From SIG307 sp964545045 (GTDB lineage: Bacteria; Bacillota; Clostridia; Lachnospirales; Lachnospiraceae), in contig CAZJEN010000015.1 in the NCBI GenBank assembly GCA_964545045.1, positions 1 through 64,000 of the forward strand: 64,000 nt of DNA, written 5' to 3'. Shown piece by piece: positions 6,061 to 15,876 of this stretch (position 1 is the first letter of the stretch; each line of letters starts with the position of its first letter). The notes under the pieces are model-generated. The model worked only from the letters and a program-made list of their open reading frames with translations. It had not been told where the DNA came from and did no database searches. Made by a program: the position numbers and the translations under genes.

Positions 6061-8175
6061 TTATTCACTGAAATTCCGGCTCACATATTCCTCAATCTGC
6101 TTATTGTCTGCCGGCATACGACAACCGACGATATACTCACCGTCATTGTTGGAGCAACGAATGATGTTACCTAACAGATATTCATCGTTCAATACCTCAA
6201 AATCATCGATTTCTACCGAAACCTCCTGGCCTTTCAACTCTGCAAATGCCGGTTCTCTCACCGCAAATGCAAAACCGTTGGCACTGATATTGACCATGTT
6301 ACCGCAACACAAAAGATCTGTCTCTTTCACCCTAACGGTACACATATTGGTAAGCGGTGCTCTCGGGTACTTTCTTCTGTTGAATACCTTCGGATTTGTC
6401 TCCACCATAAGCACATAGTTGCCCTGCTCATCGCTTTTTGCCATGCGGATCTCAACATCATCCCAACTGTATAATACGTTATCCACTACAATTCGCAGCT
6501 GGCACCTTACGTCCTTTGCCTTTCTGTCGGCCAATTCATCAATTGCCGCTTCAACAGAAACATAAATCTTCTTTTCTACCCAACCAGCCACTTCACCGAC
6601 ATACTCGTTTTTCTTTGCTCCGGTACTGTCGCTAAACGCAACCGCAACCTTCATGCCTTCCCGGATATCCTGGACACCCATGAAGCCTCCGACACCCAGT
6701 TCCTCCATCAGCTTTCCTACTACATTCTCAATATTAACGGCACTGTTGGCACTCTCTTCGTATTTACTGAGCATGGTCTTGGTTGTCTGCTCCGCATCGG
6801 TAATATTACCGGTCATTACCTCCATTACCTGACATACCTGCTTCATATTATCCACAAGCGTCCGGTTAGAAGATTCCACTTCTCTGACCGCCTGCTCTAC
6901 AACCTTAATATTTTCACCGAGATCGGTTGCGTCCTCCGTAATATCGTCTACGCTCTTTGATACGTTTGCCACCTTGTCCATATTCAGCTGAATCAATTCG
7001 ACGGTCTCGCCGATGGCTTCCATCATCTTCTCGGAGGTCTCTTCCAGATGTGCCAATGCTTCCATAATTCTGCTGGAAGAGGTCTGGGTGCCGCTGCTGA
7101 GATCACGGATTTCATCCGCAACCACCGCAAAGCCCTTACCGGCCTCACCCGCTCTCGCTGCTTCAATGGACGCATTCAATGCCAGTAAATTCGTCTTGTT
7201 ACTGATTCCCTCGATGGTACCGGTTTCCTTCTTAACATTGCGGAATTCTTTCTTAAACTCCTCCAAAATCCGCTCTACTTCCGCGGAAAGCGCAGCCATC
7301 TTATTGGTAGTCTCCACCACCTCATCCAACTCCGCGGAGCTGGTATTGGCATGCTCAATGGAGGTGCCGATGGTCTCTACCACCTGCTCCATAAGTCCCG
7401 CTACATTCTTTACCTGCGTATCAATGACCGTAGTCATTTCCATGGAAGACATGGTTCGTTCACTTAAGATGCTGTTATTATCTGCCAGCTCTCCCATGCC
7501 TCGAACGACATCATTTGCACCGTCTTTATTCTCATCCGCAAGCTCACGTACTACCGTCACGCCGTCAACCACGGAATTGCTGGCCTCTTTTACCTGTTCT
7601 ACGGTCTGCACCACTCTGGCAAGATTTGCCTCAATGGACGCCGTCAACGCACCGTCGGACTGAATCAAATGCTTTACCGCCATATTGGTACATACATAAC
7701 AAATCACAATCAAACCGAAGGCCAACACCAGAGTATCGTCGGACTTTCCGGCACCCATAGCAAATACCTTGTAAATATTACTTCCGATAACCAAAATCAG
7801 CGTAATCCACATCATCCGACGAATAAACTTCGGATCCTTAAACAAGGTAAAGGCTGCAATAATCGGCAAAATAAATACATAGGAATCATTGCCCAACTGG
7901 GTCCAAAGTATGTAGGCAAAGAACAACTGATAGCCGATGCCCATAAAATAACGGTAATGGATAAAATCGTTTCCTTTTATCTTCAGGGTAACAGAAATCG
8001 CAAAATACAGCACCCAGCCGATAACTGCCATTTTCACAAACCAGTCCTGTGCAACCTCTCCCTTAGTCATTTTAAAGTAATAAAAGACTGTCGTCAGTAG
8101 CATCACAACCAAAAAGGTAATCCCCGCCCGCATATTCGCTTTCGCCCTGAAAAACTTCTCATCGTATTGCTCCAT
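6061..8175 (-). CDS. Methyl-accepting chemotaxis protein fused to a YcgR/PilZ c-di-GMP module
   Basis: 704 aa from the ATG at 8175 (MEQYDEKFF), chosen for GGAG five bases upstream; a longer start adds 25 residues without support. Residues ~16-175 contain about six membrane helices, with no large extracellular ligand domain. A long coiled coil follows, with the MCP hairpin tip (NLLALNASIEAARAGEAGKG, residues ~340-365) that contacts CheA/CheW. The last ~200 residues differ from ordinary MCPs: residues ~500-590 resemble the YcgR N-terminal domain (GMKVAVAFSDS, YVGEVAGWVEKK), and residues ~594-704 are a PilZ domain with RRKYPR (~600-605) and NISANG (~629-634), the two c-di-GMP contact motifs. It should couple c-di-GMP level to chemotaxis or pilus signalling. 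Confidence 0.93.
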   Translation of the reverse strand: MEQYDEKFFRAKANMRAGITFLVVMLLTTVFYYFKMTKGEVAQDWFVKMAVIGWVLYFAISVTLKIKGNDFIHYRYFMGIGYQLFFAYILWTQLGNDSYVFILPIIAAFTLFKDPKFIRRMMWITLILVIGSNIYKVFAMGAGKSDDTLVLAFGLIVICYVCTNMAVKHLIQSDGALTASIEANLARVVQTVEQVKEASNSVVDGVTVVRELADENKDGANDVVRGMGELADNNSILSERTMSSMEMTTVIDTQVKNVAGLMEQVVETIGTSIEHANTSSAELDEVVETTNKMAALSAEVERILEEFKKEFRNVKKETGTIEGISNKTNLLALNASIEAARAGEAGKGFAVVADEIRDLSSGTQTSSSRIMEALAHLEETSEKMMEAIGETVELIQLNMDKVANVSKSVDDITEDATDLGENIKVVEQAVREVESSNRTLVDNMKQVCQVMEVMTGNITDAEQTTKTMLSKYEESANSAVNIENVVGKLMEELGVGGFMGVQDIREGMKVAVAFSDSTGAKKNEYVGEVAGWVEKKIYVSVEAAIDELADRKAKDVRCQLRIVVDNVLYSWDDVEIRMAKSDEQGNYVLMVETNPKVFNRRKYPRAPLTNMCTVRVKETDLLCCGNMVNISANGFAFAVREPAFAELKGQEVSVEIDDFEVLNDEYLLGNIIRCSNNDGEYIVGCRMPADNKQIEEYVSRNFSE

Positions 8176-8314
8176 ACCTTCTCCGTCCTTTCCGCAAAAC
8201 AGTAAAGTATAACTACAGAAGATTATACCACAAAAAGTTTCATTTTTCAATGCAATTCGATACTATTTTTCGTCACTTCACTTTTCAGTGCTTTAATTCA
8301 CTACAAAAATACAA

Positions 8315-9493
8315 TCAATTCATCATTTCCGTATAACTATGATCCACCGTTATTACACAATAATAGTTCGGATAGGTTTCCTTTACCAGCAAATCGATCG
8401 CTTCTTTAATCTCTTCATCGCTTCGCTTCAAGCCCCGCGGCACCACACAATCAAAAATCACATTGGTATGGGTTTCGCCCGGTACTACCCGCAAATCATG
8501 AATCGTCAGCTCTTCGTGTACCTTTTTCACTTCCTTCGCCAGCCAATGACGCAAATTCCTCACCGATTCATCCTTCGTGATAATCGGGTCCATATGTACA
8601 ATCAGATGGATGTTCAGTTCCGCCAGAAAATCCCGCTCGATATTGTCCACCATATCATGACTCTTTAAAACGTCTTCTTCCGCCGCTACTTCCACATGCA
8701 CGCTGCCGAACTGTCGGCCCGGACCGTAATCATGTATCATCAGATCATGGGTTCCGAATACCCCCGGATACGCCATAATCCGCTTTTCGATTTCCTTGAC
8801 CAATTCCTCATCCGCAGCTTTTCCCAGAATCGGGTCCAGAGTTTCCTTTACCAGATTCACGCCGCTGTAAAGAATAAACAATGCCACCAAAAGCCCCATA
8901 TATCCATCCAGCTGGAACTGTAACAAATAGGACAGCACTGTCGCTACGATAACCGCTCCGGTGGCAATGACATCGTTTCTGCTGTCCGCTGCCGTGGCAA
9001 GCAGCGTCTGGGAATTGATTTTCTTTCCCAAAGTCTTGTTAAACACCGCCAGCCAAAGCTTTACACCGATTGCCAAAAGCAAAACCACAATCGTAATCCA
9101 GGAAAAAGACACCGGATTCGGATGAATAATCTTCAAAAAACTCTCTTTAAACAACTCTACACCGATGACCAGAATCAATACACAAACCGTAAGTCCTGCC
9201 AGATACTCATACCGGGCATGGCCGTAGGGATGCTCCTTATCCGCCGGCCGGCTGGCCATTTTAAAACCGAGAAAGCTTACGATACCGGAGGACGCATCTC
9301 CCAGATTATTAAAGGCATCCGCCGTAATTGCCACAGAGGCCGTCAGGGTTCCCAGCAAAAACTTTACCCCAAACAAAATCACATTACACACAATTCCAAC
9401 CAAACCGGACAGCTTTCCGTAAGAGGCTCTTACCTCCGGAAGCTGCGCCTGTTCGTAGTTCTTTACAAATAATTTTACCAACCATCCGGTCAT
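8315..9493 (-). CDS. Cation diffusion facilitator family transporter
   Basis: 392 aa, ATG at 9493 with AAGGAG upstream. About six membrane segments occupy residues ~25-210, with the CDF signature region ITADAFNNLGDASSG whose Asp/Asn residues form the metal site, and HPYGHARYEY in the loop after TM2. The C-terminal ~130 residues form the cytoplasmic ferredoxin-like domain that binds metal and dimerises (LMIHDYGPGRQFGSVHVEV). Expected to export Zn2+, Fe2+, Mn2+ or similar by proton exchange; the exact metal cannot be read from sequence. A longer than usual C-terminus (extra ~90 aa with its own HVHM-like repeats) is present. Confidence 0.92.
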   Translation of the reverse strand: MTGWLVKLFVKNYEQAQLPEVRASYGKLSGLVGIVCNVILFGVKFLLGTLTASVAITADAFNNLGDASSGIVSFLGFKMASRPADKEHPYGHARYEYLAGLTVCVLILVIGVELFKESFLKIIHPNPVSFSWITIVVLLLAIGVKLWLAVFNKTLGKKINSQTLLATAADSRNDVIATGAVIVATVLSYLLQFQLDGYMGLLVALFILYSGVNLVKETLDPILGKAADEELVKEIEKRIMAYPGVFGTHDLMIHDYGPGRQFGSVHVEVAAEEDVLKSHDMVDNIERDFLAELNIHLIVHMDPIITKDESVRNLRHWLAKEVKKVHEELTIHDLRVVPGETHTNVIFDCVVPRGLKRSDEEIKEAIDLLVKETYPNYYCVITVDHSYTEMMN

Positions 9494-9535
9494 ACCTTTT
9501 TCTCCTTCCCGATTTCCTCTGTATATTAACGAACA

Positions 9536-10588
9536 TTAAAATCCCTGTTCTTCTTTTTCCGTATCCAAAACCGCCCGGATAATCACAAGTCCGAAAGGTC
9601 CTAAAATCACACCCCAAAATCCAAACAATTCCACTCCCACATAGACCGCCATTAACGTATAAAGGGGCGGTATTCCGATCCGGTTACCCAGAAGTTTCGG
9701 CTCCAAGCCTTCTCGTATCACCAGACACAGCAAATACATCACGATCAAAATTGCCATGGATACATAATTTCCCTGAAGCAGACAAACCACTGCCCAAGGC
9801 ACCAGAATCAACCCTGACCCCAGCACCGGAAATGCGTCAAACACGGCAACACCGATGCCAAGCAATAAAGCATATTCTCTTTTTACAAACAAAAATCCCA
9901 CCGTACAAACAAGCCCCACCAACAGCATCAAAATGCACTGGGTCTTCAAATAGGCCACTCCTGCCTCCGAAAGTCTTCCGAGTACCTGCTTTGCTTCCGC
10001 GTAAAAAGGACTCCGCCGATAACCCTTGGCATACTTCTCCTTTTCCCCCAACAAAAGCACCGCCGCCACAAAGGCTATGATTACTCCCGCGGCACCATAG
10101 GCAAAGGAGCCCAAGGCCTCCACCGACTGTTTTGACAGCCGCGGCAAAATCTCTTCGTCCACCGTCTTTTCCATACGTGCAAACCCCGTATGCATCATCT
10201 CTTCCACGGTCCCGGCCTTTAAGGAAAACCAGCCGTCCACCCGGCTGCAAAACCGTTCTGCCGCCCCCATGGCCGCATCCCGGTATCCTCCGTAATTTTC
10301 AACCAAACGGGCAATCTGCTCCACCAGAAGCTTCCCCAGGAAGATAACTCCGGTTCCTAAAACCGCCACCAAAAGGCACAACACAAGTGCTCCTCCCACA
10401 CTCATAGGGATATGCAACTTCCGCTTTAAAAAAATAACAACGGGGCGTACCGCACCAGCCAGCAGATATGCCGCCACAAAGGGCGCAAACAGCGGAAGTG
10501 CATAGCGAAACGCAAGGTACACTCCCGCTGTTACTCCGATTATTTTATATATCTTTACATATTTGTCTTGTAAAAACACCTTTTCCAT
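9536..10588 (-). CDS. AI-2E/PerM family permease (YtvI-like)
   Basis: 350 aa from the ATG at 10588 with AAGGAG upstream. The protein has the AI-2E family layout: paired N-terminal helices (YALPLFAPFVAAYLLAGAVRP), a central amphipathic region, then a run of helices ending FGFWGVILGPFGLVIIRAVL. Related Firmicutes proteins include YtvI, linked to sporulation; others are putative small-molecule or Na+/H+ transporters, so the substrate is unknown. It is 42 bp upstream of the CDF gene in the same direction, possibly co-transcribed. Confidence 0.85.
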   Translation of the reverse strand: MEKVFLQDKYVKIYKIIGVTAGVYLAFRYALPLFAPFVAAYLLAGAVRPVVIFLKRKLHIPMSVGGALVLCLLVAVLGTGVIFLGKLLVEQIARLVENYGGYRDAAMGAAERFCSRVDGWFSLKAGTVEEMMHTGFARMEKTVDEEILPRLSKQSVEALGSFAYGAAGVIIAFVAAVLLLGEKEKYAKGYRRSPFYAEAKQVLGRLSEAGVAYLKTQCILMLLVGLVCTVGFLFVKREYALLLGIGVAVFDAFPVLGSGLILVPWAVVCLLQGNYVSMAILIVMYLLCLVIREGLEPKLLGNRIGIPPLYTLMAVYVGVELFGFWGVILGPFGLVIIRAVLDTEKEEQGF

Positions 10589-10751
10589 ATCGTCACGCTC
10601 CTTCCGGCACACTGATTCAAATTCAGTATGTCCGATTTTTCGTGACCCTATGGTGTTGTATTACTGTCAACAGAGCCGATTTCTTCCTTTCACAATCACA
10701 AATCCGACCGTTCACCGGAATGTTTCGACACCGCACAGCTTCCGCGAACCG

Positions 10752-11444
10752 TTACAGCTCCACCACCAAAAATTCCACGCCGCAAATCGTCTGCAGGCTA
10801 ACAGTTCCTTCCGCTTTTTCCTTGGCAAAATCTTCCTCCGGACGATTCTTATCTAAGATAAGCTTCGTGCCGATTTTTTCGCCCTTTGCCAGCTTCTCTT
10901 CCGCCGCAGCAGCCTCATCCGCCAGGATTCTTGCCAGAATATCCGGTGCACAGTCACTGGAATCCAATACCAAATTATAATTGGAGTAATTGAAATACTC
11001 AATGCCGTAAATATCCTTATAACGACGGTCCTCCGTTGCCGCACGCTCCTTCAGGCTTGCCATACATTCTTCCACGGATTTGTAAGACTCTACCTCTCCG
11101 CGGCTGGTATCAGAAAGCACGCGGGACGCTGCCACCGGCAGACTTACCGATAAAAACACCTTAAAAGACTCTTCCACGAAATTCCATGCCAGACGGGAAT
11201 CGAACAAAAGCTTCTTATCCTTCTGCTCTCTGGAAATCCGGGCCGTGGTATCATCAATCATATGGTCATATTTGTGATCCTTTTCCATCAGCTTATTCAT
11301 TTCCAGTACGCTGACGCCCTGCTCTTCGGCAATCTGACGAATCACCTTTCCCGTGGAAAAGATTTCATAGCCGTACTCTGCCTCCAAAATCTTACTTAAT
11401 GTGGATTTTCCGCTTCCTAAATTTCCGGTCAATGTAACATGCAT
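10752..11444 (-). CDS. Cytidylate-kinase-like P-loop nucleotide kinase
   Basis: 230 aa from the ATG at 11444 (MHVTLTGNLGSGKSTL); GGCGGAAG lies upstream, whereas the longer start at 11474 lacks a ribosome binding site. Walker A GNLGSGKST is at residues ~7-15, and the N-terminal ~180 residues match the cytidylate kinase-like family (STGKVIRQIAEEQG, RLAWNFVEESFKVFLSV). The last ~50 residues (DKNRPEEDFAKEKAEGTVSL) are an extension I do not recognise. The true substrate may be a nucleoside monophosphate other than CMP. Confidence 0.82.
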   Translation of the reverse strand: MHVTLTGNLGSGKSTLSKILEAEYGYEIFSTGKVIRQIAEEQGVSVLEMNKLMEKDHKYDHMIDDTTARISREQKDKKLLFDSRLAWNFVEESFKVFLSVSLPVAASRVLSDTSRGEVESYKSVEECMASLKERAATEDRRYKDIYGIEYFNYSNYNLVLDSSDCAPDILARILADEAAAAEEKLAKGEKIGTKLILDKNRPEEDFAKEKAEGTVSLQTICGVEFLVVEL

Positions 11445-11514
11445 GGTTTCTTCCGCCTTTCCTTTGTAATTCATTCGGTTTCTTGTAGTTCTTCTATTTT
11501 ACTTCTTTTTTTCA

Positions 11515-11563
11515 AAAATGGCAAGAGGCAGACTGCCTTCTTGCGAAAACAGTATCTGCCTCT
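11515..11563 (-). terminator. Intrinsic terminator after hflC
   Basis: On the minus strand AGAGGCAGA (11563-11555) pairs with TCTGCCTCT (11532-11524), followed by a T-run at 11519-11515. It closes the hflK-hflC transcript. Confidence 0.7.
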
Positions 11564-11586
11564 GTGTAATTCTCTATGTATTTCCT

Positions 11587-12489
11587 TTACTGAATAGAAT
11601 TAAAAATCTGTGCCATCGGCGAATCCTCGGAAAGAATCACCGTCTTGTTCTTTCCTACCAAAGATGCCTTTGCCGCATCCAAAGAACGTACGAAGGTATA
11701 AAACTCGCTTCTGGACTCATCATTATATACTTCGGACAAAATTCTCATGTACTCCGCTTCACCCTCTGCGATAATCATCTCTGCATCAGCCTTTGCCTTA
11801 GAAAGGTCAATGGCAACTTTATTGTCGGTCTGGGTACGAATCTTGGTTGCCTCCGCTTCACCGGATGCGGTATACTGCGCCGCTTCATTGTTACGCTCGG
11901 AAATCATACGCTCATACACCGCCGCCTTATTATCACTCGGCAAATCCAAATGCTTCGTCTCCACAGAAACCAAATCGATGCCGTACTGGTCCATAGATGT
12001 GCCGATGTTTGTAGTAATTTTTTCGCTCAGTTCTCCGTCACGTCCGGAAACCACCTCACTCTGCTCCATGCTGGAGATGGCATTTTTCACCGCATTGTAT
12101 ACCGTCGTATTGATACGGTCTTCTGCATAGCTTCTGGAGTTCAGAGTCTGAATAAATTTCTGCGGGTCGGAAATCCGCCATAACACATAACAATCGCATA
12201 CCATAGCCTTTTTATCTTCGGTAATTACCTCCGACGGCAACAGGTCATATACCAGCATCTCCTTCGGAAGGGTATCTACCGTCTGAATGAACGGAATCTT
12301 AAAACTGAGCCCCGGCTCGGATACAATTTTCTCCACGCGGCCGAACTGCTTTACCAGCTTATACTCATTCTGATAGGTTACTACCATACAGGTTTGGGAA
12401 AGTACAAACAATACAAACACCACAACTCCCAGTACAATCCATTTTCCTACACCCGACTTCTGCGGGTATCTTTCTATCTTTTCTTCCAT
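11587..12489 (-). CDS. hflC: SPFH/band 7 protein HflC
   Basis: 300 aa. One N-terminal membrane anchor (IVLGVVVFVLFVLSQTCMVV, residues ~18-37), then the SPFH domain (YKLVKQFGRVEKIVSEPGLS...) and a helical region with Ala/Glu-rich repeats (KAKADAEMIIAEGEAEYMRI). In bacteria HflC pairs with HflK in a large membrane-bound cage around the FtsH protease and modulates its access to membrane substrates. It lies 18 bp after hflK, and the pair shares a terminator, so they form an operon. AGGAAGGGGG precedes the ATG. Confidence 0.9.
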   Translation of the reverse strand: MEEKIERYPQKSGVGKWIVLGVVVFVLFVLSQTCMVVTYQNEYKLVKQFGRVEKIVSEPGLSFKIPFIQTVDTLPKEMLVYDLLPSEVITEDKKAMVCDCYVLWRISDPQKFIQTLNSRSYAEDRINTTVYNAVKNAISSMEQSEVVSGRDGELSEKITTNIGTSMDQYGIDLVSVETKHLDLPSDNKAAVYERMISERNNEAAQYTASGEAEATKIRTQTDNKVAIDLSKAKADAEMIIAEGEAEYMRILSEVYNDESRSEFYTFVRSLDAAKASLVGKNKTVILSEDSPMAQIFNSIQ

Positions 12490-12507
12490 GTCAAATCCCC
12501 CTTCCTA

Positions 12508-13458
12508 TTACTGCATGACCGGTGCCAGCGATGCTGCCGGGCTATCGGACTCCAAAGAATCCAGCGGCAACCACTTTTCAATGGAACCGTCACTGCTGTC
12601 GATAATCAGCTTCAAATCCGGAAGAAGCTCTTCCATGGCTTCATAATACATACGCTGCTTTGTAATCAGCGGGTACTTAATGTACTCTTCATACAATGCA
12701 TTAAAACGTGCCGCCTGACCCTTCGCCTCATTAATACGGGCTTCCTTGGTGGCCTGCGCTTCCTTCACGATTCGATCCGCCTCTGCCTCGGCCGCCGGAA
12801 GCTTTTCACTCTCATATTTTTTCGCATTGTTTTCCGCAGTTTCCTTTCCCTGCTTTGCGGTTTCTACCGCCTTGAAAGCCTCCATAACCTCAACTGTCGG
12901 CGGCTCCGCATCCTGAATGGTAATATTCACCAGCTGAACACCGATATCCTGTTTCGTCAGCTCCGCAATAATCATTTCCTTAATCGTCCCCTGAATCTCA
13001 ACCTTTTTGGTGGTAATTACATCATACACCTCGTTATGTCCCACTACGGTGCGGATACAGGACTGTGCGATGTTCTTTAAAATCGTCACCGGATACTCTG
13101 ACGCATACAGCGCCTTCACCGGATCGATTACTTTGTATTCTACATAAAAATCCACATTTACAAAGCTGTCGTCGGATGTAATCATAAGAGACTCATCTTC
13201 CTTCGTCACATTCGTAGCCTCATCGTAACCGATGGCAAAGCCCTTGATGGTGGTATTTACCTTTTCCACCTTCTGTACAAACGGAATCTTCATATGAAGA
13301 CCCGGCTCGCTTACCGTGCTCGGTACACCGAAGGTCGTTACCACTGCCTGTTCCTGCTCTTTGATCGTGTAAAACGAACTAAAGAGTACTACCAGTACCG
13401 CAATGGCTAATACTACAAAGCCCACCAATTTCAGTACTGCTTTTGTCTGTTTGTCCAT
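12508..13458 (-). CDS. hflK: SPFH/band 7 protein HflK
   Basis: 316 aa, AAAGGAGG upstream of the ATG. N-terminal membrane helix (LVGFVVLAIAVLVVLFSS, residues ~11-28), SPFH domain opening EQEQAVVTTFGVPSTVSEPG, and a C-terminal coiled coil (AAEAEADRIVKEAQATKEA). It partners with HflC downstream to regulate FtsH-dependent proteolysis at the membrane. It lacks the Gly/Pro-rich N-terminal tail of the E. coli protein, as is common in Firmicutes. The K/C assignment rests on order and on the C-terminal region and could be swapped. Confidence 0.88.
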   Translation of the reverse strand: MDKQTKAVLKLVGFVVLAIAVLVVLFSSFYTIKEQEQAVVTTFGVPSTVSEPGLHMKIPFVQKVEKVNTTIKGFAIGYDEATNVTKEDESLMITSDDSFVNVDFYVEYKVIDPVKALYASEYPVTILKNIAQSCIRTVVGHNEVYDVITTKKVEIQGTIKEMIIAELTKQDIGVQLVNITIQDAEPPTVEVMEAFKAVETAKQGKETAENNAKKYESEKLPAAEAEADRIVKEAQATKEARINEAKGQAARFNALYEEYIKYPLITKQRMYYEAMEELLPDLKLIIDSSDGSIEKWLPLDSLESDSPAASLAPVMQ

Positions 13459-13553
13459 AATGTCCTCCTTTTTTGCGGTTGTTTCCGCATGTTCTGCCCT
13501 AATATAGTTCCCACACCTCTTATCGGTCGCCCCGTCACCTGTCGCATCAGCTA

Positions 13554-14207
13554 TCAGCCCAACAAATACTCCGTCAGCTCCTGCGGCGTCTGCACAAGAT
13601 AAATTGCTCCGGCGGACGACAACTCCTGCTCATCCCCAAACCCATACAATACGCCGATGGTTTTTATCCCCACCGCGGCGGCACCGATGACATCAAAGTT
13701 CCGGTCGCCCACCATAATTACTTCCCCTATATCGGTGATTCCGTTCTGCTCTAAGGCATAACGGACTACCTGCTCTTTTGTGCTGCGGTCTTTCGCGTAG
13801 TCATCCGCGCCGCAAAGCATGGTAAAATACTTTGCAAGGCCGAAATGCTCCATAATCCGCACCGCATACCGCTCCGGCTTTGAGGTAGCCAGAATCAGCT
13901 TTGCTCCCGCTTCGGACAAAGCCTTTAGCATCTCCTCTACGCCGTCGTACACTTCGTTTTCCGCCCAGCCGATATCGCCGTATCGTTCCCGATACTTGGC
14001 GGTAGCCTCTAGGGCCTGTTCCTTCGTAAAATGATAAAACTCGTCAAAGGACTGAAGTAACGGCGGTCCGATGACCTTACGAAGCTCGGTCCGGTCCTCC
14101 ACATGAATTCCCATGTGCTCCAGGGCATAGGCAAAGCTCTTTGTAATGCCCTCCTCCGGATTGGTTACCGTTCCGTCCAAATCAAATAAAATATACTTGT
14201 ATTTCAT
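13554..14207 (-). CDS. HAD-superfamily phosphatase (phosphoglycolate phosphatase/5'-nucleotidase-like)
   Basis: 217 aa from the ATG at 14207, with AAAGGA upstream; an in-frame ATG further up would add 24 residues overlapping the spacer. HAD motif I FDLDGTVTNPEEG (residues ~6-18), motif II around LATSKPE, and motif III/IV MVGDRNFDVIGAAAVG. The alpha-helical cap between motifs I and II makes it subfamily IA. These enzymes hydrolyse small phosphomonoesters such as phosphoglycolate or pyrimidine nucleotides; the substrate is not predictable. It follows the PEGA-protein gene by about 70 bp on the same strand. Confidence 0.88.
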   Translation of the reverse strand: MKYKYILFDLDGTVTNPEEGITKSFAYALEHMGIHVEDRTELRKVIGPPLLQSFDEFYHFTKEQALEATAKYRERYGDIGWAENEVYDGVEEMLKALSEAGAKLILATSKPERYAVRIMEHFGLAKYFTMLCGADDYAKDRSTKEQVVRYALEQNGITDIGEVIMVGDRNFDVIGAAAVGIKTIGVLYGFGDEQELSSAGAIYLVQTPQELTEYLLG

Positions 14208-14278
14208 AGTATGTCCTTTCTTCCTGTCTGCGTCATTCCGGGCTCGGATGCCTTTTCTGTCCGGCTGCCCGTTCGGCA

Positions 14279-15796
14279 TCAGTTCATGGAAAACTTCCAG
14301 TACACGTCTCCCTCAAAACTTCCCTCGTCCACGGTTACAGTATATTCCTTTTCCTTGCCGTTCTTCCGCAGGGTAATGGTATAAGTGCCGAGAATCTTTT
14401 CAAACTCCACCGGAGCCGTTCCAAGGCTGACACCGTCAATCAGTATCACCGCGCCTGCAGGCTCCAGAAGGAAGGTACTGAATTCCTTATCGTACTCGTA
14501 ACCGCCTGCCTCTCCGATCGGCACATACCGACGGTCTGAGGTTTCTTCGTCTCCCGTACCGTCTGCGCTTCCTCCCTGAGAACTACTGTCGGAACCGCCG
14601 TCACCGGAAATACCGTCATTGCCGTCTCCGGACGTATCACCGGAATCGTCATCCCCCGGATTTTCCTCCGTTCCGCTGCCATCTCCGGCCTCCGAACCGT
14701 TACCGCCCGCTCCTTCGTTTCCTCCCTGAGAATCATCCTCCTCTCCGGAAGGCTCCTCCCAAGAGGCCGGCCGCTCCGGCAAATCAATTTGGAAGGTATG
14801 ATACGGCTTCGTAATATTCAAATAGCCCTTATATGTAGCATAGCCTCCAAGCTCGGCTTCGATTTTATGCTCTCCGTATTCCAGTACCAGATCCTGCTCG
14901 TAATAATCCACCTGTTCCCCGTCGATTTTTAACACTGCGGAAAACGGCGTAATCTTAAACCGCACCTCTGCGGTTTTCACCGGCGCACCGCCGTACTCAT
15001 ACAAATCAATAACCACCTGCTCGTTCCGGGCCACCGTCACCTCCGCTGCCGCGGCATTTTTCTCACCGATGACAGACACGGTATACTTGCCCTCCCGCAC
15101 CAGATAGGTGGGTTCTCCTTCTAAAGTATGACTTTCGTCCTTAAAGGAAACCTTCGCCCCCTGGAACTCGCTGCAATTAATGAGCTTAATGGAGCCGTGA
15201 CCTTTTATCACATGAATGGTCAGAATCTGCATTCCGAAACCGGTAAGCTCCACCCGGTCAATGTCCCGGACTTCGCCCACCGCAATCTGCTCTCCTTCGC
15301 AGTACGCCACAGTCTTTTCCGTAATCTTATAATTCGAATCATTTACATTTAGAGAATCCGCCGTAATGGAAAACTCCTCCACGCCGTGCAGCTCCCAATG
15401 CTCATCGGACATCTTCATCCGCACCAGTGTATCGTCCCCGTTATACTCCGTCCGGACAATATCGCCGTACTGTAAGGACGCCGCATAGGTCAGACTACCG
15501 TACTTGCTGCGGATATCCGCCGCCACCCCGTAAGAAAGGGACACTTCGCCGCCCTCCTCCAGGTCGTACAAAGTAATCGCACCGGCTTCCGTATCCACCG
15601 ACTTTATCATCATAAGCTTATTGTGCTCTGCCACGACCGCCGCCGTTGCCCCGGCTGTCGCCTTTGGCTTCGTTCCCGGCTTTTTCGTCACAGCAGGCTC
15701 GTCTTCTTTTCCCGAAAAAAGCGTCAGCACCGTCACCAGAAGAATACCCACCACTGACGCTGCCAACAAAAAAAGAACGCGCTTTTCACTTTTCAT
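14279..15796 (-). CDS. Membrane-anchored PEGA-domain protein with acidic Gly/Ser-rich linker
   Basis: 505 aa, AAGGAG before the ATG. A single N-terminal helix (VLFLLAASVVGILLVTVLTL) anchors it with the rest outside. Residues ~60-345 form several beta-rich units, including one PEGA-like module (VLKIDGEQVDYYEQDLVLEYG). Residues ~357-415 are an extremely acidic G/S/D/E low-complexity linker, followed by a clear C-terminal PEGA domain (LEPAGAVILIDGVSLGTAPV, GTYTITLRKNGKEKEY). PEGA domains are found in surface proteins and are thought to bind other wall or surface components. Function unknown; a wall-spanning sensor or scaffold is possible. Confidence 0.8.
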   Translation of the reverse strand: MKSEKRVLFLLAASVVGILLVTVLTLFSGKEDEPAVTKKPGTKPKATAGATAAVVAEHNKLMMIKSVDTEAGAITLYDLEEGGEVSLSYGVAADIRSKYGSLTYAASLQYGDIVRTEYNGDDTLVRMKMSDEHWELHGVEEFSITADSLNVNDSNYKITEKTVAYCEGEQIAVGEVRDIDRVELTGFGMQILTIHVIKGHGSIKLINCSEFQGAKVSFKDESHTLEGEPTYLVREGKYTVSVIGEKNAAAAEVTVARNEQVVIDLYEYGGAPVKTAEVRFKITPFSAVLKIDGEQVDYYEQDLVLEYGEHKIEAELGGYATYKGYLNITKPYHTFQIDLPERPASWEEPSGEEDDSQGGNEGAGGNGSEAGDGSGTEENPGDDDSGDTSGDGNDGISGDGGSDSSSQGGSADGTGDEETSDRRYVPIGEAGGYEYDKEFSTFLLEPAGAVILIDGVSLGTAPVEFEKILGTYTITLRKNGKEKEYTVTVDEGSFEGDVYWKFSMN

Positions 15797-15876
15797 GCAA
15801 ACTCCTTCCGGCCCATGGCCTATGGACTTATTATAGCGAAAAACGCGTGATGATTCAAGAGCTATTTCTTAATGCA

